Positions 17,414 through 26,164 of a DNA stretch of 64,000 nt are shown here, in pieces. This DNA is from Candidatus Chromulinivoraceae bacterium (lineage in GTDB: Bacteria > Patescibacteriota > Saccharimonadia > Saccharimonadales > Saccharimonadaceae). Positions within the stretch are counted from its first letter, which is position 1; each line of letters opens with the position of its first letter. The stretch covers positions 1-64,000 of the forward strand of contig DATIJL010000004.1 in assembly GCA_035478595.1 (NCBI GenBank), written 5' to 3'. The notes beneath the pieces were generated by a model. It made no database searches, was not told the DNA's origin, and saw only the letters and a program-made list of their open reading frames with translations. A program made the translations under genes and the position numbers.

Positions 17414-17899
17414 CTACCTCGTAACCGAAATAGTTTTACCATTTTCAGCATTTGGTGCAGTAACAGTCACACGGTTGTTAACATCCTTTGATATTTTATA
17501 CCCGTTACCGTTGGCGTTACAGTTAGTAGGACATTGAGGATCGATGGGAATCGATACAAGGTATTTTCCAGCAGTCGTTAGTGACGTACCGAGATCCACA
17601 AGTGTTGTACATGTACCTCCTGTTTTACAGATTTCTGTTGCTGTGGTTGTAATACCGACACCCGTGCCATTGGCCGGGAGTGCACCACTATTATCCAATG
17701 CGTACTGGTAGGTTGCGTTAAGAATAGTCGTTACGTCCGCCTGACGCTGAGCATTACGTGAATCACCCAATTGCTTGGAAGGGTTTACTGCAATGATAAC
17801 GATACCTGCGAGAATCGCGATGATAGCTACGACAAGTAAAACTTCGATGAGGGTGAAGCCCACTTGTTTATTAGATTTTATATGCTTGAACAATTTCAT
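17414..17899 (-). CDS. Type IV pilin, paralogue 1
   Basis: 161 residues: leader [14 protein letters not shown], then [21 protein letters not shown] and a short C-terminal domain with several Cys (CKTGGTC, CPTNC). Nearly the same layout as paralogue 2. It is the first of the two pilins in transcription order and the likelier major subunit, though this cannot be decided from sequence. The conserved Glu5 of the mature protein is present. Confidence 0.9.
   Translation of the reverse strand: MKLFKHIKSNKQVGFTLIEVLLVVAIIAILAGIVIIAVNPSKQLGDSRNAQRQADVTTILNATYQYALDNSGALPANGTGVGITTTATEICKTGGTCTTLVDLGTSLTTAGKYLVSIPIDPQCPTNCNANGNGYKISKDVNNRVTVTAPNAENGKTISVTR
17754..17860. repeat. 107-bp identical block, copy B
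   Basis: Partner of 17053-17159; see that entry. Direct repeats about 700 bp apart could recombine and delete or exchange one pilin. Confidence 0.9.
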
Positions 17900-17939
17900 T
17901 TTTCCGCACCCCTTTTACTTTTATAGTTCAAGCACTAGC

Positions 17940-18338
17940 CTAACTTACTTCTTGCCATGATGTAACGCTTATGCTTGTTGATCCAATTGTAACATATGCT
18001 TGTATCTTTCTTACAACAATACCGACAGTCGCCGATATAGCGATACTCCGTGTTGTTCCCGTGAGCACTGTCGTCACATACGTACAGCTTCCCGCACCGA
18101 GAGAGAGTGTGTTAGTTCCTGCAAAAGCGATGTTATCGTGTGTGACCTGTAGCGCTTCTTCGGTACATGCGTTTGCGAGATCCCTCGCCTGCATAGACTG
18201 CTGCTCAGCTAGAGTGTTTCGCTGGCTATCTGTTCCTGTGAGAAGCACTGTCAGTCCAATTGCCGTTGCTGCTGCGCCAACAATCAGCACAGCCAGTAGT
18301 GCAATATATCCTGATTCTTGAAAACGTCGTCTCACCAC
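17940..18338 (-). CDS. PilX-like minor pilus protein
   Basis: 132 residues with a single N-terminal hydrophobic helix after RRRFQESGYIALLAVLIVGAAATAIG. This resembles PilX/GspK-type minor components in which the Phe-Glu motif is not standard (here SGYIALL), followed by a small domain with Cys at about 58 and 83. It overlaps the PilW-like gene by 7 nt. Family knowledge: minor pilins prime pilus assembly and sit at the tip. Confidence 0.7.
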   Translation of the reverse strand: MVRRRFQESGYIALLAVLIVGAAATAIGLTVLLTGTDSQRNTLAEQQSMQARDLANACTEEALQVTHDNIAFAGTNTLSLGAGSCTYVTTVLTGTTRSIAISATVGIVVRKIQAYVTIGSTSISVTSWQEVS

Positions 18339-19342
18339 TGCACCTCCGCCGACCCCGTAAAGGTCTTCTGATAATCATACTCATTTTTGGAGCTTGGATT
18401 AAAACGAGTCAGAGTAAAGCTAATCTGAACAACCCCTGGCGTTCCCGCTGGTGAGAGATTCTTGAAGGTAAGTCCGTTAATCTGTACTTTACTATTCGTG
18501 AGTGACACAGGGGATCCAGCGCCCTCCGTGACCCTCAGTGAGCTGACACTGCTTATACTATTAATTGGCGCATACATTGAGTTCAAGTCAGAACTTGTTG
18601 TCCCCCCAGACCAAGTAGCTGGCCACGTTCCGAACGTCTGTGCCAGGTATATACCCGTACCCGTGGTACTGAACCGAAGATTGTTGTCGGCAGCAAGTAA
18701 CCCATTATTGTTGTAGACAAGCCAGTATGTCTGTCCACTCGTCACCGCCGTCGGGGCTATAATAAACGCGTTCCACGCGCTCGGGGTGAGTATCGTTGAA
18801 GGACTACTTGCGATCAGTGTTGTCGGAGCTGACGTGCCACTATAGATAGCCATCTGTCCCATATTGTTTGGACTCGCCGCCACTGTCGGACCAAGAAGAG
18901 CATAGAGAGTTGTTATAGTCCCTGTTGCCGACGCAGTGAACCTTGTCGCATTCATTGAGTTCTTATCCGCATTATCTGTCGTTCCACCATCCGTACTAAC
19001 GCCCAGAATTGTGTTGCTTGTTGTATCAAATAGCGTCGGACTTAGCGTACCAGTCGGCACAACAAGTTTCAGATTAGCTGCCATACCAGCTCGTGTTGGT
19101 ATCGAGATAGATGTCGAATTGCGGATCGTTTGAGTGATATAATCCATTACCGCCGCACCCTGCTGGTTGATCTCCGAAATGGTTTGATTCTTCAGTCTCG
19201 AGTCGGCAGCCATCGCAAAAAAGTACGATACAGATAGAAGCAAACCACCGACAATTGCAACGTAGAGCAGTAGTTCTATAAGCGTAAAGCCAGAACTTCT
19301 CTTCTGCGTACTTTTGGTTGTAGAAAAATAAAACCTATTCAT
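18332..19342 (-). CDS. PilW-like minor pilin with inserted beta-sandwich region
   Basis: 336 residues: prepilin leader ending KRSSG, helix FTLIELLLYVAIVGGLLLSVSYF, then a pilin-like domain with GAAVMDYITQTIRN. About residues 115-245 form a Gly/Ser/Thr-rich region with YWLVYNNNGL and LRFSTTGTG motifs, as in carbohydrate-binding or choice-of-anchor beta-sandwich domains, before the pilin domain resumes (SSLRVTEGAG onward). This suggests an adhesive domain inserted in a tip minor pilin. The inserted domain is inferred from composition and motif style only. Confidence 0.75.
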   Translation of the reverse strand: MNRFYFSTTKSTQKRSSGFTLIELLLYVAIVGGLLLSVSYFFAMAADSRLKNQTISEINQQGAAVMDYITQTIRNSTSISIPTRAGMAANLKLVVPTGTLSPTLFDTTSNTILGVSTDGGTTDNADKNSMNATRFTASATGTITTLYALLGPTVAASPNNMGQMAIYSGTSAPTTLIASSPSTILTPSAWNAFIIAPTAVTSGQTYWLVYNNNGLLAADNNLRFSTTGTGIYLAQTFGTWPATWSGGTTSSDLNSMYAPINSISSVSSLRVTEGAGSPVSLTNSKVQINGLTFKNLSPAGTPGVVQISFTLTRFNPSSKNEYDYQKTFTGSAEVQW

Positions 19343-19345
19343 AGA

Positions 19346-20785
19346 TTAGTTCCTCGTAAAGACGATGGACTCTAATGTTGTTGAAGCACTAGCACCAGCA
19401 GCAACGTCAAGCGATTTATCATAACTAATACCGTTAACACCAGCAGTTGTTGTTGCTGATTTAGAGAGCGCCATTGCTGCCAGGTTCGCTATATTTACCA
19501 CCTGGAGACCCGTCGATGTACTAGCATTCGCCGCAAAAGCAAACTGGTTTGTGATATCAACGTCTAAGTCAGTAATCGTTGCGATCACAGTAAACGACCC
19601 TGTAACTGACGGCGCAGTGGGAGTTGTCACGCTAATAGCATAGAGCGTCGTCGCACTCCCGACCAACACGTTCGTGCCAAATCCCGTTACCGACGTACCA
19701 CCAAGAACATTAGGAAGCTGAAATGCGCTCGCAAGCGTCGGGCTACTTGGCGTCGTGATATTCACGACGATTAACCCCTTATTTGTCGCACTTGTTGCAA
19801 GGTAGGCGTAGTTACCCGACACATATATTTGGAATATCGTGACGTTAGGACCATAAGAGCCAATCAGCGTTGGAGCAGCTGGATTGGAGACATTGAGAAT
19901 GCTTAGTTCGGCCACACCAGCATTGGATGTTCTGCCAAAGTAGGCCGTCGTGCCACTCACAAATATCGCTTTACCGTCAGCTGTACCCGCAGGAGTATAC
20001 GACCCGACTTGCGTCGGTGCTGCAGGGTTGGTGATATCCACAATAACAAGCTCTGCCGTTGCGTGTGTGCACGTAACATAAGCCTTGGTCCCGCTCACAA
20101 ATATATTTGTCGGTACTTCACTAGAAGGTAACGTAATCGCACTGACGATAGTTGGGGCGGCTGGATTAGAGATATTCGTCACGGCAAAGTTAGCAGTACC
20201 GGCGGTACTAACAACAGTGTATGCGTAGTTCCCTTGGGTACGAACCTTAACTGCTGCGTTCCCTCCTGTAATTGCAATACCCCCTGCTTGAATAGCATTT
20301 GACCATAATTTTATATTGGGCAGCCAGTTGCTGAGTTGATCCGTTGCAGTTACCGTCCCGGTGACCCCATTCTGCTCCGTCCAAGTAACCGTGCTTGTCA
20401 CCGACTTGCGGTTTGTGCCCGCAGCAGCAATGACAATCTGACGCGTGTATATTCCGTTGGTGTCAGATGTACCCGAAAATGCCCATAGCCCAGATGTTTG
20501 CGTTAGACCATACGTACCAACAACAAGGTTAGCATACGTAACATCACGCATATCCTTCACCGCCTGAAGACCTTCGTCCGCCATCTGTAGGGCACGTACT
20601 CGATCTCCTGCGCCACCCGTTGCGGTGCGACCGTAGACAATTGCACCAATAAGTCCTGTTGTTAAGAATCCAAAAATAACCGCAGCAAGTAGCACCTCAA
20701 CAAGAGAAAAACCGCCCTGAGATCTCAAGGGAGATGCTAGAGTACGTCGGATAAACGCCTTAATAATTAACCATCCCTTTGGCAT
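19346..20785 (-). CDS. PilV-like minor pilin fused to an LVIVD beta-propeller
   Basis: 479 residues. The leader ends in SQGG and is followed by FSLVEVLLAAVIFGFLTTGLIGAIV with Glu5, then a pilin-type segment (GLQAVKDMRDVTYANLVVGTYG). From about residue 190 come at least six repeats with the pattern Y-A-Y-x-x, then L-x-I-V-N/D-I-S/T-N-P-A-A-P-T-x-V-G-S-Y, including AELVIVDITNPAAPTQVGSY. These are LVIVD repeats, which fold as beta-propeller blades. A propeller carried on a minor pilin would sit at the pilus tip, a natural position for an adhesin, perhaps for the host bacterium. It overlaps the GspH-like gene by 26 nt. Confidence 0.85.
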   Translation of the reverse strand: MPKGWLIIKAFIRRTLASPLRSQGGFSLVEVLLAAVIFGFLTTGLIGAIVYGRTATGGAGDRVRALQMADEGLQAVKDMRDVTYANLVVGTYGLTQTSGLWAFSGTSDTNGIYTRQIVIAAAGTNRKSVTSTVTWTEQNGVTGTVTATDQLSNWLPNIKLWSNAIQAGGIAITGGNAAVKVRTQGNYAYTVVSTAGTANFAVTNISNPAAPTIVSAITLPSSEVPTNIFVSGTKAYVTCTHATAELVIVDITNPAAPTQVGSYTPAGTADGKAIFVSGTTAYFGRTSNAGVAELSILNVSNPAAPTLIGSYGPNVTIFQIYVSGNYAYLATSATNKGLIVVNITTPSSPTLASAFQLPNVLGGTSVTGFGTNVLVGSATTLYAISVTTPTAPSVTGSFTVIATITDLDVDITNQFAFAANASTSTGLQVVNIANLAAMALSKSATTTAGVNGISYDKSLDVAAGASASTTLESIVFTRN

Positions 20786-21215
20786 TGATGGTTATTGTCC
20801 TCGTATCGACAGGGGTAGCTGACAGAGTTATTGTTCCTGTCGTTCCTGGGGCTGCGGTGAATTTCGTGAAGAGCACCTCTGTTAGGCCACTAATTGTCGT
20901 CGAATTATCGATCGGCTGTGTTTCATCAAACGCTGTATTACGCCCCGCAAAACTAGATCCCTTAAAAAGAGTCGCGACTGTTGGTTGTATCTCGACCCCC
21001 CATGGACTGTCTCCTGTCACGCTTCGAGAATAGACCTGTGCACGCCGTAGCATATCTGCAATTGACTGCGTCGATATATCAAGATTATTCCGATTTTGAA
21101 ACGATATATAGATTGGCAATGATAGGCCGGCGAGCATAGTAACAATTGCAACTGACAGCAGAAGCTCAATGACCGTAAATCCACGCTCTTTATGTCTAAT
21201 TGCCACCCTGCTCAT
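20760..21215 (-). CDS. GspH/FimT-type pseudopilin
   Basis: 151 residues: leader MSRVAIRHKERG, helix FTVIELLLSVAIVTMLAGLSLPIYISF with Glu5, then a beta-rich domain with ADMLRRAQVYSRSVTGDSPWGV, characteristic of the GspH/FimT family that helps start pilus or pseudopilus assembly. It overlaps pilC by 4 nt (ATGA-type coupling) and the next minor pilin by 26 nt. Confidence 0.85.
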   Translation of the reverse strand: MSRVAIRHKERGFTVIELLLSVAIVTMLAGLSLPIYISFQNRNNLDISTQSIADMLRRAQVYSRSVTGDSPWGVEIQPTVATLFKGSSFAGRNTAFDETQPIDNSTTISGLTEVLFTKFTAAPGTTGTITLSATPVDTRTITINAKGMVNY

Positions 21216-22300
21216 GTTCCGAGACCACCTACAAGACTATAGATAGGAAGAATGACCGCGACAGCAACCATAAGGACGCCTCCTGCAACCAGAACGAGAA
21301 GGATCGGCTCCAGCACCACCTCCAAGCTCTGAGTAGATACATCGGCTCTTTCCTCATAGATATTGCCAATTTCAGTCAACGTCTCAGGTAAGGCAGCTGA
21401 TCGTTCACCGGCGATGATCATTTGTTGAATTGCCGGAGGAAGAAGTTTCTTTGCTTCCTTGTATTTCATCAGGCTTTCTTTGAAACTATACCCATCTTCA
21501 AATGCGCCTTTTAGATAAAGATAAAATTTCCTATACCGAACCGATGAACTGGCATCATAAAGCAACTGGAGAGCCTGTGTAACAGACAAACCCGCGCTAA
21601 GTAACGTACCAAGAAGATAGCCGAATCGAGCAATTTCCACCTCGTATAACAATTTCGAAACACCTGGGATACGGTACATCAGGCGCTGGCCAAGCCCTTT
21701 TGTCTTCGGATTTGCAAATAAAAGATAACATAGAAGTATGATTATCACCAATCCGCCAGGAACAGCCCAAATGCCGTTATTCTGCAAGAAGGTACCAAAA
21801 CCAATCAATATTTGTGAGATTAGCGGAAGGTTAAGTTTTAATTGAGAAAATGTCTGCGCAAGGCGAGGGAGCAAGAACCATGATACGCCGATACCAACAA
21901 GTCCAGTGACGCTTAGCACGAACGTAGGATAAAGAAGCGCCGAGCGAATCTTGGATTTAAAAACACGTTGTTTTTCTTCCTGTTTAGCTGCCACCCTTAA
22001 ATTATCGACAAGCCTCCCCGCTTGTTCACCAAGTTGAACAAGCGCGAGTGTCTGACCCGACACAATACCACTTCGATCAAGTGACTTCCAGAGTTGCATA
22101 CCCTCTTCAACATCCGCTTGCATTTGCGTCAACGCCTGGTTAAGCGGCTTCGAACCGCTCACTTCACGCATTGATTGAAACGCTTCACCAATTGGAACGC
22201 CTGCCCTTAGCAATAGGGCAAGGTTAGAAGTAAACGATTCGCGATCTTTTGACCTAATATGGAATCGCTGTATCTTTCTCGAACGCGGAGCTTTAGACAT
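21212..22300 (-). CDS. pilC: PilC/GspF inner-membrane platform protein
   Basis: 362 residues with two repeated GspF domains: the first near FTSNLALLLRAGVPIGEAFQSM, the second near RFGYLLGTLLSAGLSVTQALQLL. TM helices lie between them and at the C-terminus. This is the usual architecture of the platform protein that passes motor rotation to the growing pilus. It lies 2 nt after pilB and overlaps the GspH gene. No PilM, PilN or PilO genes occur in the window; they may be elsewhere. Confidence 0.92.
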   Translation of the reverse strand: MSKAPRSRKIQRFHIRSKDRESFTSNLALLLRAGVPIGEAFQSMREVSGSKPLNQALTQMQADVEEGMQLWKSLDRSGIVSGQTLALVQLGEQAGRLVDNLRVAAKQEEKQRVFKSKIRSALLYPTFVLSVTGLVGIGVSWFLLPRLAQTFSQLKLNLPLISQILIGFGTFLQNNGIWAVPGGLVIIILLCYLLFANPKTKGLGQRLMYRIPGVSKLLYEVEIARFGYLLGTLLSAGLSVTQALQLLYDASSSVRYRKFYLYLKGAFEDGYSFKESLMKYKEAKKLLPPAIQQMIIAGERSAALPETLTEIGNIYEERADVSTQSLEVVLEPILLVLVAGGVLMVAVAVILPIYSLVGGLGT

Positions 22301-22302
22301 AA

Positions 22303-23964
22303 TTACTTCATCTCGCGTGGCGGTTCGACCACTCGCACAACTTCTTCAAGGGAGGTGACGCCGCTCTTCACCTTTGAAATACCATCTTCAAACATTGGTT
22401 TGCCACCCTGCATACGCGCGAGTGCCTCGATCTCGCGAGTAGATGGACTCTTAATAATGAGGTCCTGCATCTCGGGAGTTACTTCAATAAATTCGAAAAG
22501 TGCACTGCGACCAGCGTACCCGGTATCATTACACACACCACAACCCTTGCCGGCGTAAACACTATCCTCTTTTGAGAAGTATCGCTCAACAAGGCCAATA
22601 TTCTTAATCTTTAAGCCGGCCAAAGCCTCGGCAACGGGAAGACTATAGCGACAATGTTCACATATTTTACGAACCAGACGCTGTGCAATGACGACTTCAA
22701 GGGTTGAGGCAAGAAGAAATGGCTCTATTCCCATCTCGACGAGACGAGGAATAGCCGTCGCCGCATCATTAGAGTGAAATGTTGAAAGTAGCAGATGACC
22801 GGTCAACGCAGCATTAACGGATATCTCTGCTGTTTCCCTATCGCGAATCTCACCAACAAGTATAATATTTGGATCTTGACGAACAATTGCTCGTAGACCT
22901 TTTGCAAATGTGAGCTCGGACTGCTCGCGTACCTGAATTTGGTTTACGCCAGTCATTTTATACTCAACCGGATCTTCAATACTCGTAATATTAACATTAG
23001 GTTTGTTTAAGAGCTTTACGATCGCATAGAGTGTCGTCGACTTGCCCGATCCCGTTGGCCCAACCGTAAGAATCATCCCGAAAGGTTTTGTTGCATATGA
23101 CTGCAACGCATCTCGATGTGCCTCATCCAAACCAATATCCGCAAGCGTATAGTCTTGGACATACGATCCAAGAATACGCATCACTACTTTTTCACCCTCT
23201 ACTGTTGGTACAAGGGAGACTCGAAGATCTACCTTAAAATTATCATAGACGCGCTGCAATGCGCCGTCCTGAGCTGTATAGTGCTCATCGATGCGCATGC
23301 CACTCTCAACTTTTACTCGATTAAGGATGTTATCGTAATACTCTTTCGGCACCCTTCCTGCTTCACGCAGACTCCCGTCTACACGAAAACGAACGTTGAC
23401 TATATCCACCTGCGGCTCAAAGTGAATATCTGATGCCCTATAAGAGATCGCGTCTTTAATAATCTCATCAACAATTTCAGGAGCTACCCGCTGACCCGTC
23501 CCAATAATCTGAGAAAACCTTGTTTCAAGAGGTTGTTCATAGAGACTGAAACTATTCTCAATATATTCGGGTAGCGTAAACGCCAGACCAATCTTCTTTC
23601 CAGGAAAGAGGGGCGAAAGTTTACCTATATCTACCTTATCCGGCGTATCTGTTGCAAGAACAGCCATTGTATCTGTCGCTTTAACAAACACGACACGATT
23701 CTCACGGGCAACGTCTTCAGTAATGTTCGCGACGTCCTCTTTAGATAAAGGATTGATACTCAAATCAGCGAATGGAAGTTTATAGCCCTCAGCGAGTGCT
23801 TGACCAAGTAATGCTTTACTTAAGAGTTCAGCACGAATCAAATAATCAACATACCCCGCACTATCGTGTGCTGTTGCTTCAGCGGCCTTACTATCTTCTT
23901 CAGAAATATAACTTTCCTGAAGCAAGACTGACTTTATTTTATCGATACTCGGATACACACCCAC
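22303..23964 (-). CDS. pilB: PilB/GspE pilus assembly ATPase
   Basis: 553 residues. Walker A GPTGSGKST (302-310), Asp box near 325-332, Walker B with GEIRDRETAE (371-380), His box near 389-398 (GHLLLSTFHS), and two CxxC pairs (CEHC, CGVC) that bind zinc in GspE/PilB proteins. The N-terminal MshEN-like part is shorter than in Gammaproteobacteria. It powers pilus extension. The start is a GTG after AGGGG. No PilT-type retraction ATPase is encoded nearby. It follows a response-regulator gene by 14 nt, linking the operon to the signalling cluster upstream. Confidence 0.93.
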   Translation of the reverse strand: MGVYPSIDKIKSVLLQESYISEEDSKAAEATAHDSAGYVDYLIRAELLSKALLGQALAEGYKLPFADLSINPLSKEDVANITEDVARENRVVFVKATDTMAVLATDTPDKVDIGKLSPLFPGKKIGLAFTLPEYIENSFSLYEQPLETRFSQIIGTGQRVAPEIVDEIIKDAISYRASDIHFEPQVDIVNVRFRVDGSLREAGRVPKEYYDNILNRVKVESGMRIDEHYTAQDGALQRVYDNFKVDLRVSLVPTVEGEKVVMRILGSYVQDYTLADIGLDEAHRDALQSYATKPFGMILTVGPTGSGKSTTLYAIVKLLNKPNVNITSIEDPVEYKMTGVNQIQVREQSELTFAKGLRAIVRQDPNIILVGEIRDRETAEISVNAALTGHLLLSTFHSNDAATAIPRLVEMGIEPFLLASTLEVVIAQRLVRKICEHCRYSLPVAEALAGLKIKNIGLVERYFSKEDSVYAGKGCGVCNDTGYAGRSALFEFIEVTPEMQDLIIKSPSTREIEALARMQGGKPMFEDGISKVKSGVTSLEEVVRVVEPPREMK

Positions 23965-23978
23965 CCCTAAATTTTGTT

Positions 23979-24347
23979 TTAGATCTTCCGCACCTCATCA
24001 ATAATAGTCGTTAGCGGCGTATCAGACTTAATAAAGAATTTCTTGGCGCCAAGCGCAACTACACGCGCCTCATCTTCATGTTGGCTCAAATTAGATAGCA
24101 CGAACACCGCCGATGGAGCATTCTTTTTCGCCTTTAACGCCTCGAGCACCTGAAATCCATCCATGACGGGCATAATAAGATCAAGAAGTAAGACGTCGAA
24201 CTTTTCTTTATCAACAAGATCGAGACACTCCTGGCCGTTCGTTGCAACGACAACAGTAAATCCCTCATGCTGCAGTTTAAGTTCAAGCGCATGCGAGAGA
24301 GGTCGTTCATCCTCGACAATTAAGATGTGTTTCTGACTATCAGCCAT
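23979..24347 (-). CDS. Single-domain response regulator (CheY/PilG/PilH type)
   Basis: 122 residues, a lone receiver: VEDERPLSHA with acidic pocket residues, phosphoacceptor Asp in DVLLLDLIMPVMDGF, the switch Ser/Thr in FVLSNLS and the conserved Lys in GAKKFFIKSD. No output domain, so it acts by protein contact. It has a GAGGAATAAT ribosome-binding site and a TAGAAT -10 box upstream. It sits between the kinase cluster and pilB, and pilus control is the simplest inference. Confidence 0.9.
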   Translation of the reverse strand: MADSQKHILIVEDERPLSHALELKLQHEGFTVVVATNGQECLDLVDKEKFDVLLLDLIMPVMDGFQVLEALKAKKNAPSAVFVLSNLSQHEDEARVVALGAKKFFIKSDTPLTTIIDEVRKI

Positions 24348-24419
24348 ATTATTCCTCGGTCCTTATGTTGTATTCTAGCACGGCCATCACTGACCGTCTA
24401 TTCACCATTTGCCACTTCA

Positions 24420-24851
24420 TCACACTTTTGACACAGTACTTGCAGCTAAAGACTCTTCGTCACTCGTACCGTCGATAAAACTACGAATCATTTGGATGAT
24501 CTCGTCTAATCGATAATCAGCCTTTAAAATATACTTCTTTGCACCAAGCGCCAACATATGGTGTACCTTGTCAGGACTGGCCGAGTTACTGACGACAAGA
24601 ACGGGAAGGTGTTCCCATTTTGGATTTTGTTTAAGTTCCAACATAAACGCAAGACCATTCATATCTTTTAGATAGTAGTCGAGCCAAATAGCATCAGGAA
24701 GCTCGTCGAGACTTTCTAGATAATCGACTGCTTGTCTACCGCTCGCACACGAGATAACATCGAGGCCGGAGTTTTTAAGCTTTTTACTAATCGCTTGTAG
24801 TAAAAGTGTTTCATCTTCAACTACCATAATCGTTGGATTTTCTTTAGACAT
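24420..24851 (-). CDS. Single-domain response regulator, second copy
   Basis: 143 residues from the leaderless ATG 24851 (TACAAT at 24858-24863, 6 nt upstream). Receiver features: VVEDETLLLQA, Asp in DAIWLDYYLKDMNGL, VVSNSAS and the Lys of GAKKYILKADYRLDE. A short polar tail follows (TSDEESLAAS). Paralogous to the regulator at 23979. Two receivers beside two kinases suggest one per kinase or a phosphate-sink arrangement. An in-frame extension upstream to 24932 has no start signal and was not used. Confidence 0.88.
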   Translation of the reverse strand: MSKENPTIMVVEDETLLLQAISKKLKNSGLDVISCASGRQAVDYLESLDELPDAIWLDYYLKDMNGLAFMLELKQNPKWEHLPVLVVSNSASPDKVHHMLALGAKKYILKADYRLDEIIQMIRSFIDGTSDEESLAASTVSKV

Positions 24852-24931
24852 AAGCTCATTGTAGCATATGATCTCGTGTAGCATTTGATTTGGTAAGATG
24901 CGAGACTCAGATGACAGCCTGAACAGCCCCA

Positions 24932-25738
24932 CTAATAACCGGTGGTTCTATAGAACTCGTATCCAGCTTTCATAAAGAGCAAACCAGCAATAATAATTAG
25001 CATATCGCTGAGATCCGTAACTGGATCCTGTGTTGCAGTCGTAAATAGCCCATCGGTGAGTAGTATAGTAATAATCAGGAAGGAGATAAGAAATCCTAGG
25101 CTTAGCCAGGCCATCGTACGGATATAATGTGCGCCAATACGATCTTTTACTCGCAACATAACAAGCCCGGCAACAAGGTAGAGCAGACCACTCCATACAA
25201 GAACTGCGTTTGAGAGATCGTAGGCAAATTCAGTTGTTCCTGCCAGCAATGTAACATGAGGCAGGAGCGTGCTTAGAATCATCAGGACTACAACACTCGA
25301 TATAACAGCCCACGCCCGAGTGAGCAGTGTTTCGGTACCCACAATCTTGGCGAGACTACGAGTACCTATGTATGCTGCAAGTCCACCGAAGATAAACGGA
25401 ATACCCAAGCCACCATAGACAACCCATGGCGCATTCCACAGACTAAACCCGTTAACAACAGGAAGTTGTGCAGTTCCTATCGCTGTCATGATAATACTAA
25501 TAACGATTGCTGTATATGCACGACGCACACGAATCTTATACGAATTCAAACTCATAACGAAGAGAATGGTCGCTCCTAGGAGCAGTACCGCTGATATAGA
25601 AGTCATTCCAAGAGGTGCGTGAAACGTGACTGGCGTATCTTTCCAGTCAGAAGGCGTCTGTACGTAAAAGTATGTCCCTAACCCACAGAGAATTGCGACA
25701 ATTATTGTTGCTACAACGACCTTATTCGCCAACTTCAT
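24932..25738 (-). CDS. 8-TM protein, member A of a local paralogous family
   Basis: 268 residues with eight predicted TM helices and short loops, ending in a conserved tail KAGYEFYRTTGY. The proteins at 26165 (SAYAFNKISLY) and 31087 (RAGYAFNKVSRY) share the fold, helix count and tail. No known transporter or sensor motif. AAGGGGAAC precedes the ATG. It lies between the soluble partner gene and a response regulator. A membrane sensor or a partner of the kinases is the best guess; the family is not recognised. Confidence 0.75.
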   Translation of the reverse strand: MKLANKVVVATIIVAILCGLGTYFYVQTPSDWKDTPVTFHAPLGMTSISAVLLLGATILFVMSLNSYKIRVRRAYTAIVISIIMTAIGTAQLPVVNGFSLWNAPWVVYGGLGIPFIFGGLAAYIGTRSLAKIVGTETLLTRAWAVISSVVVLMILSTLLPHVTLLAGTTEFAYDLSNAVLVWSGLLYLVAGLVMLRVKDRIGAHYIRTMAWLSLGFLISFLIITILLTDGLFTTATQDPVTDLSDMLIIIAGLLFMKAGYEFYRTTGY

Positions 25739-25800
25739 TATGTTCCCCTTCCAAATATGTAGTCATTATTCGCGACACCTTCCATGTACTATCAAACCGA

Positions 25801-26154
25801 TCATATTTTTGCCAATTCGTCCCAGAAAACTTTATTTGCTACTTTCTCTGACGTAAAAGTAGCACGGACTCTTGCCTCAAGACCTTCCTTTGTAAAAATC
25901 TGAGCTGGTTCATTAGTAATAAGGTGCTGAACTAGCTTTATGTAGACGCCTGCCAATAACACTTGATCCTGCTCCGAAAGTATCCTCTCGGGTCCAAGGC
26001 GAGACGTAATGTTACGAAGTGGATCGAGTATAGGATCTATCGACTGAGGGTTTGACGCCAGAGATGCAAGATAGACAACAACATCTATAGGCGAGGCACT
26101 CACCATACTTACTGTCTTCTGCTGACTTCCGAAAAAAGATTTTATCCACGACAT
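25801..26154 (-). CDS. Soluble partner domain of the 8-TM family
   Basis: 117 residues, helical, no TM. Residues about 20-100 (DVVVYLASLASNPQSID, then PLRNITSRLG, then QHLITNEPAQIFTKEGLE) align with the N-terminal domain of the protein at 31087 (DRIIYIASLVTNPAEVD, TLRSVTARID, AYLVTREPLRQFTPDSLQ). Here it is a separate gene between two 8-TM genes; there it is fused to one. It begins 10 nt after the 26165-26962 gene with an AGGAG ribosome-binding site. The fusion predicts physical association with the 8-TM proteins. Confidence 0.75.
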   Translation of the reverse strand: MSWIKSFFGSQQKTVSMVSASPIDVVVYLASLASNPQSIDPILDPLRNITSRLGPERILSEQDQVLLAGVYIKLVQHLITNEPAQIFTKEGLEARVRATFTSEKVANKVFWDELAKI

Positions 26155-26164
26155 GTGAGTACTC

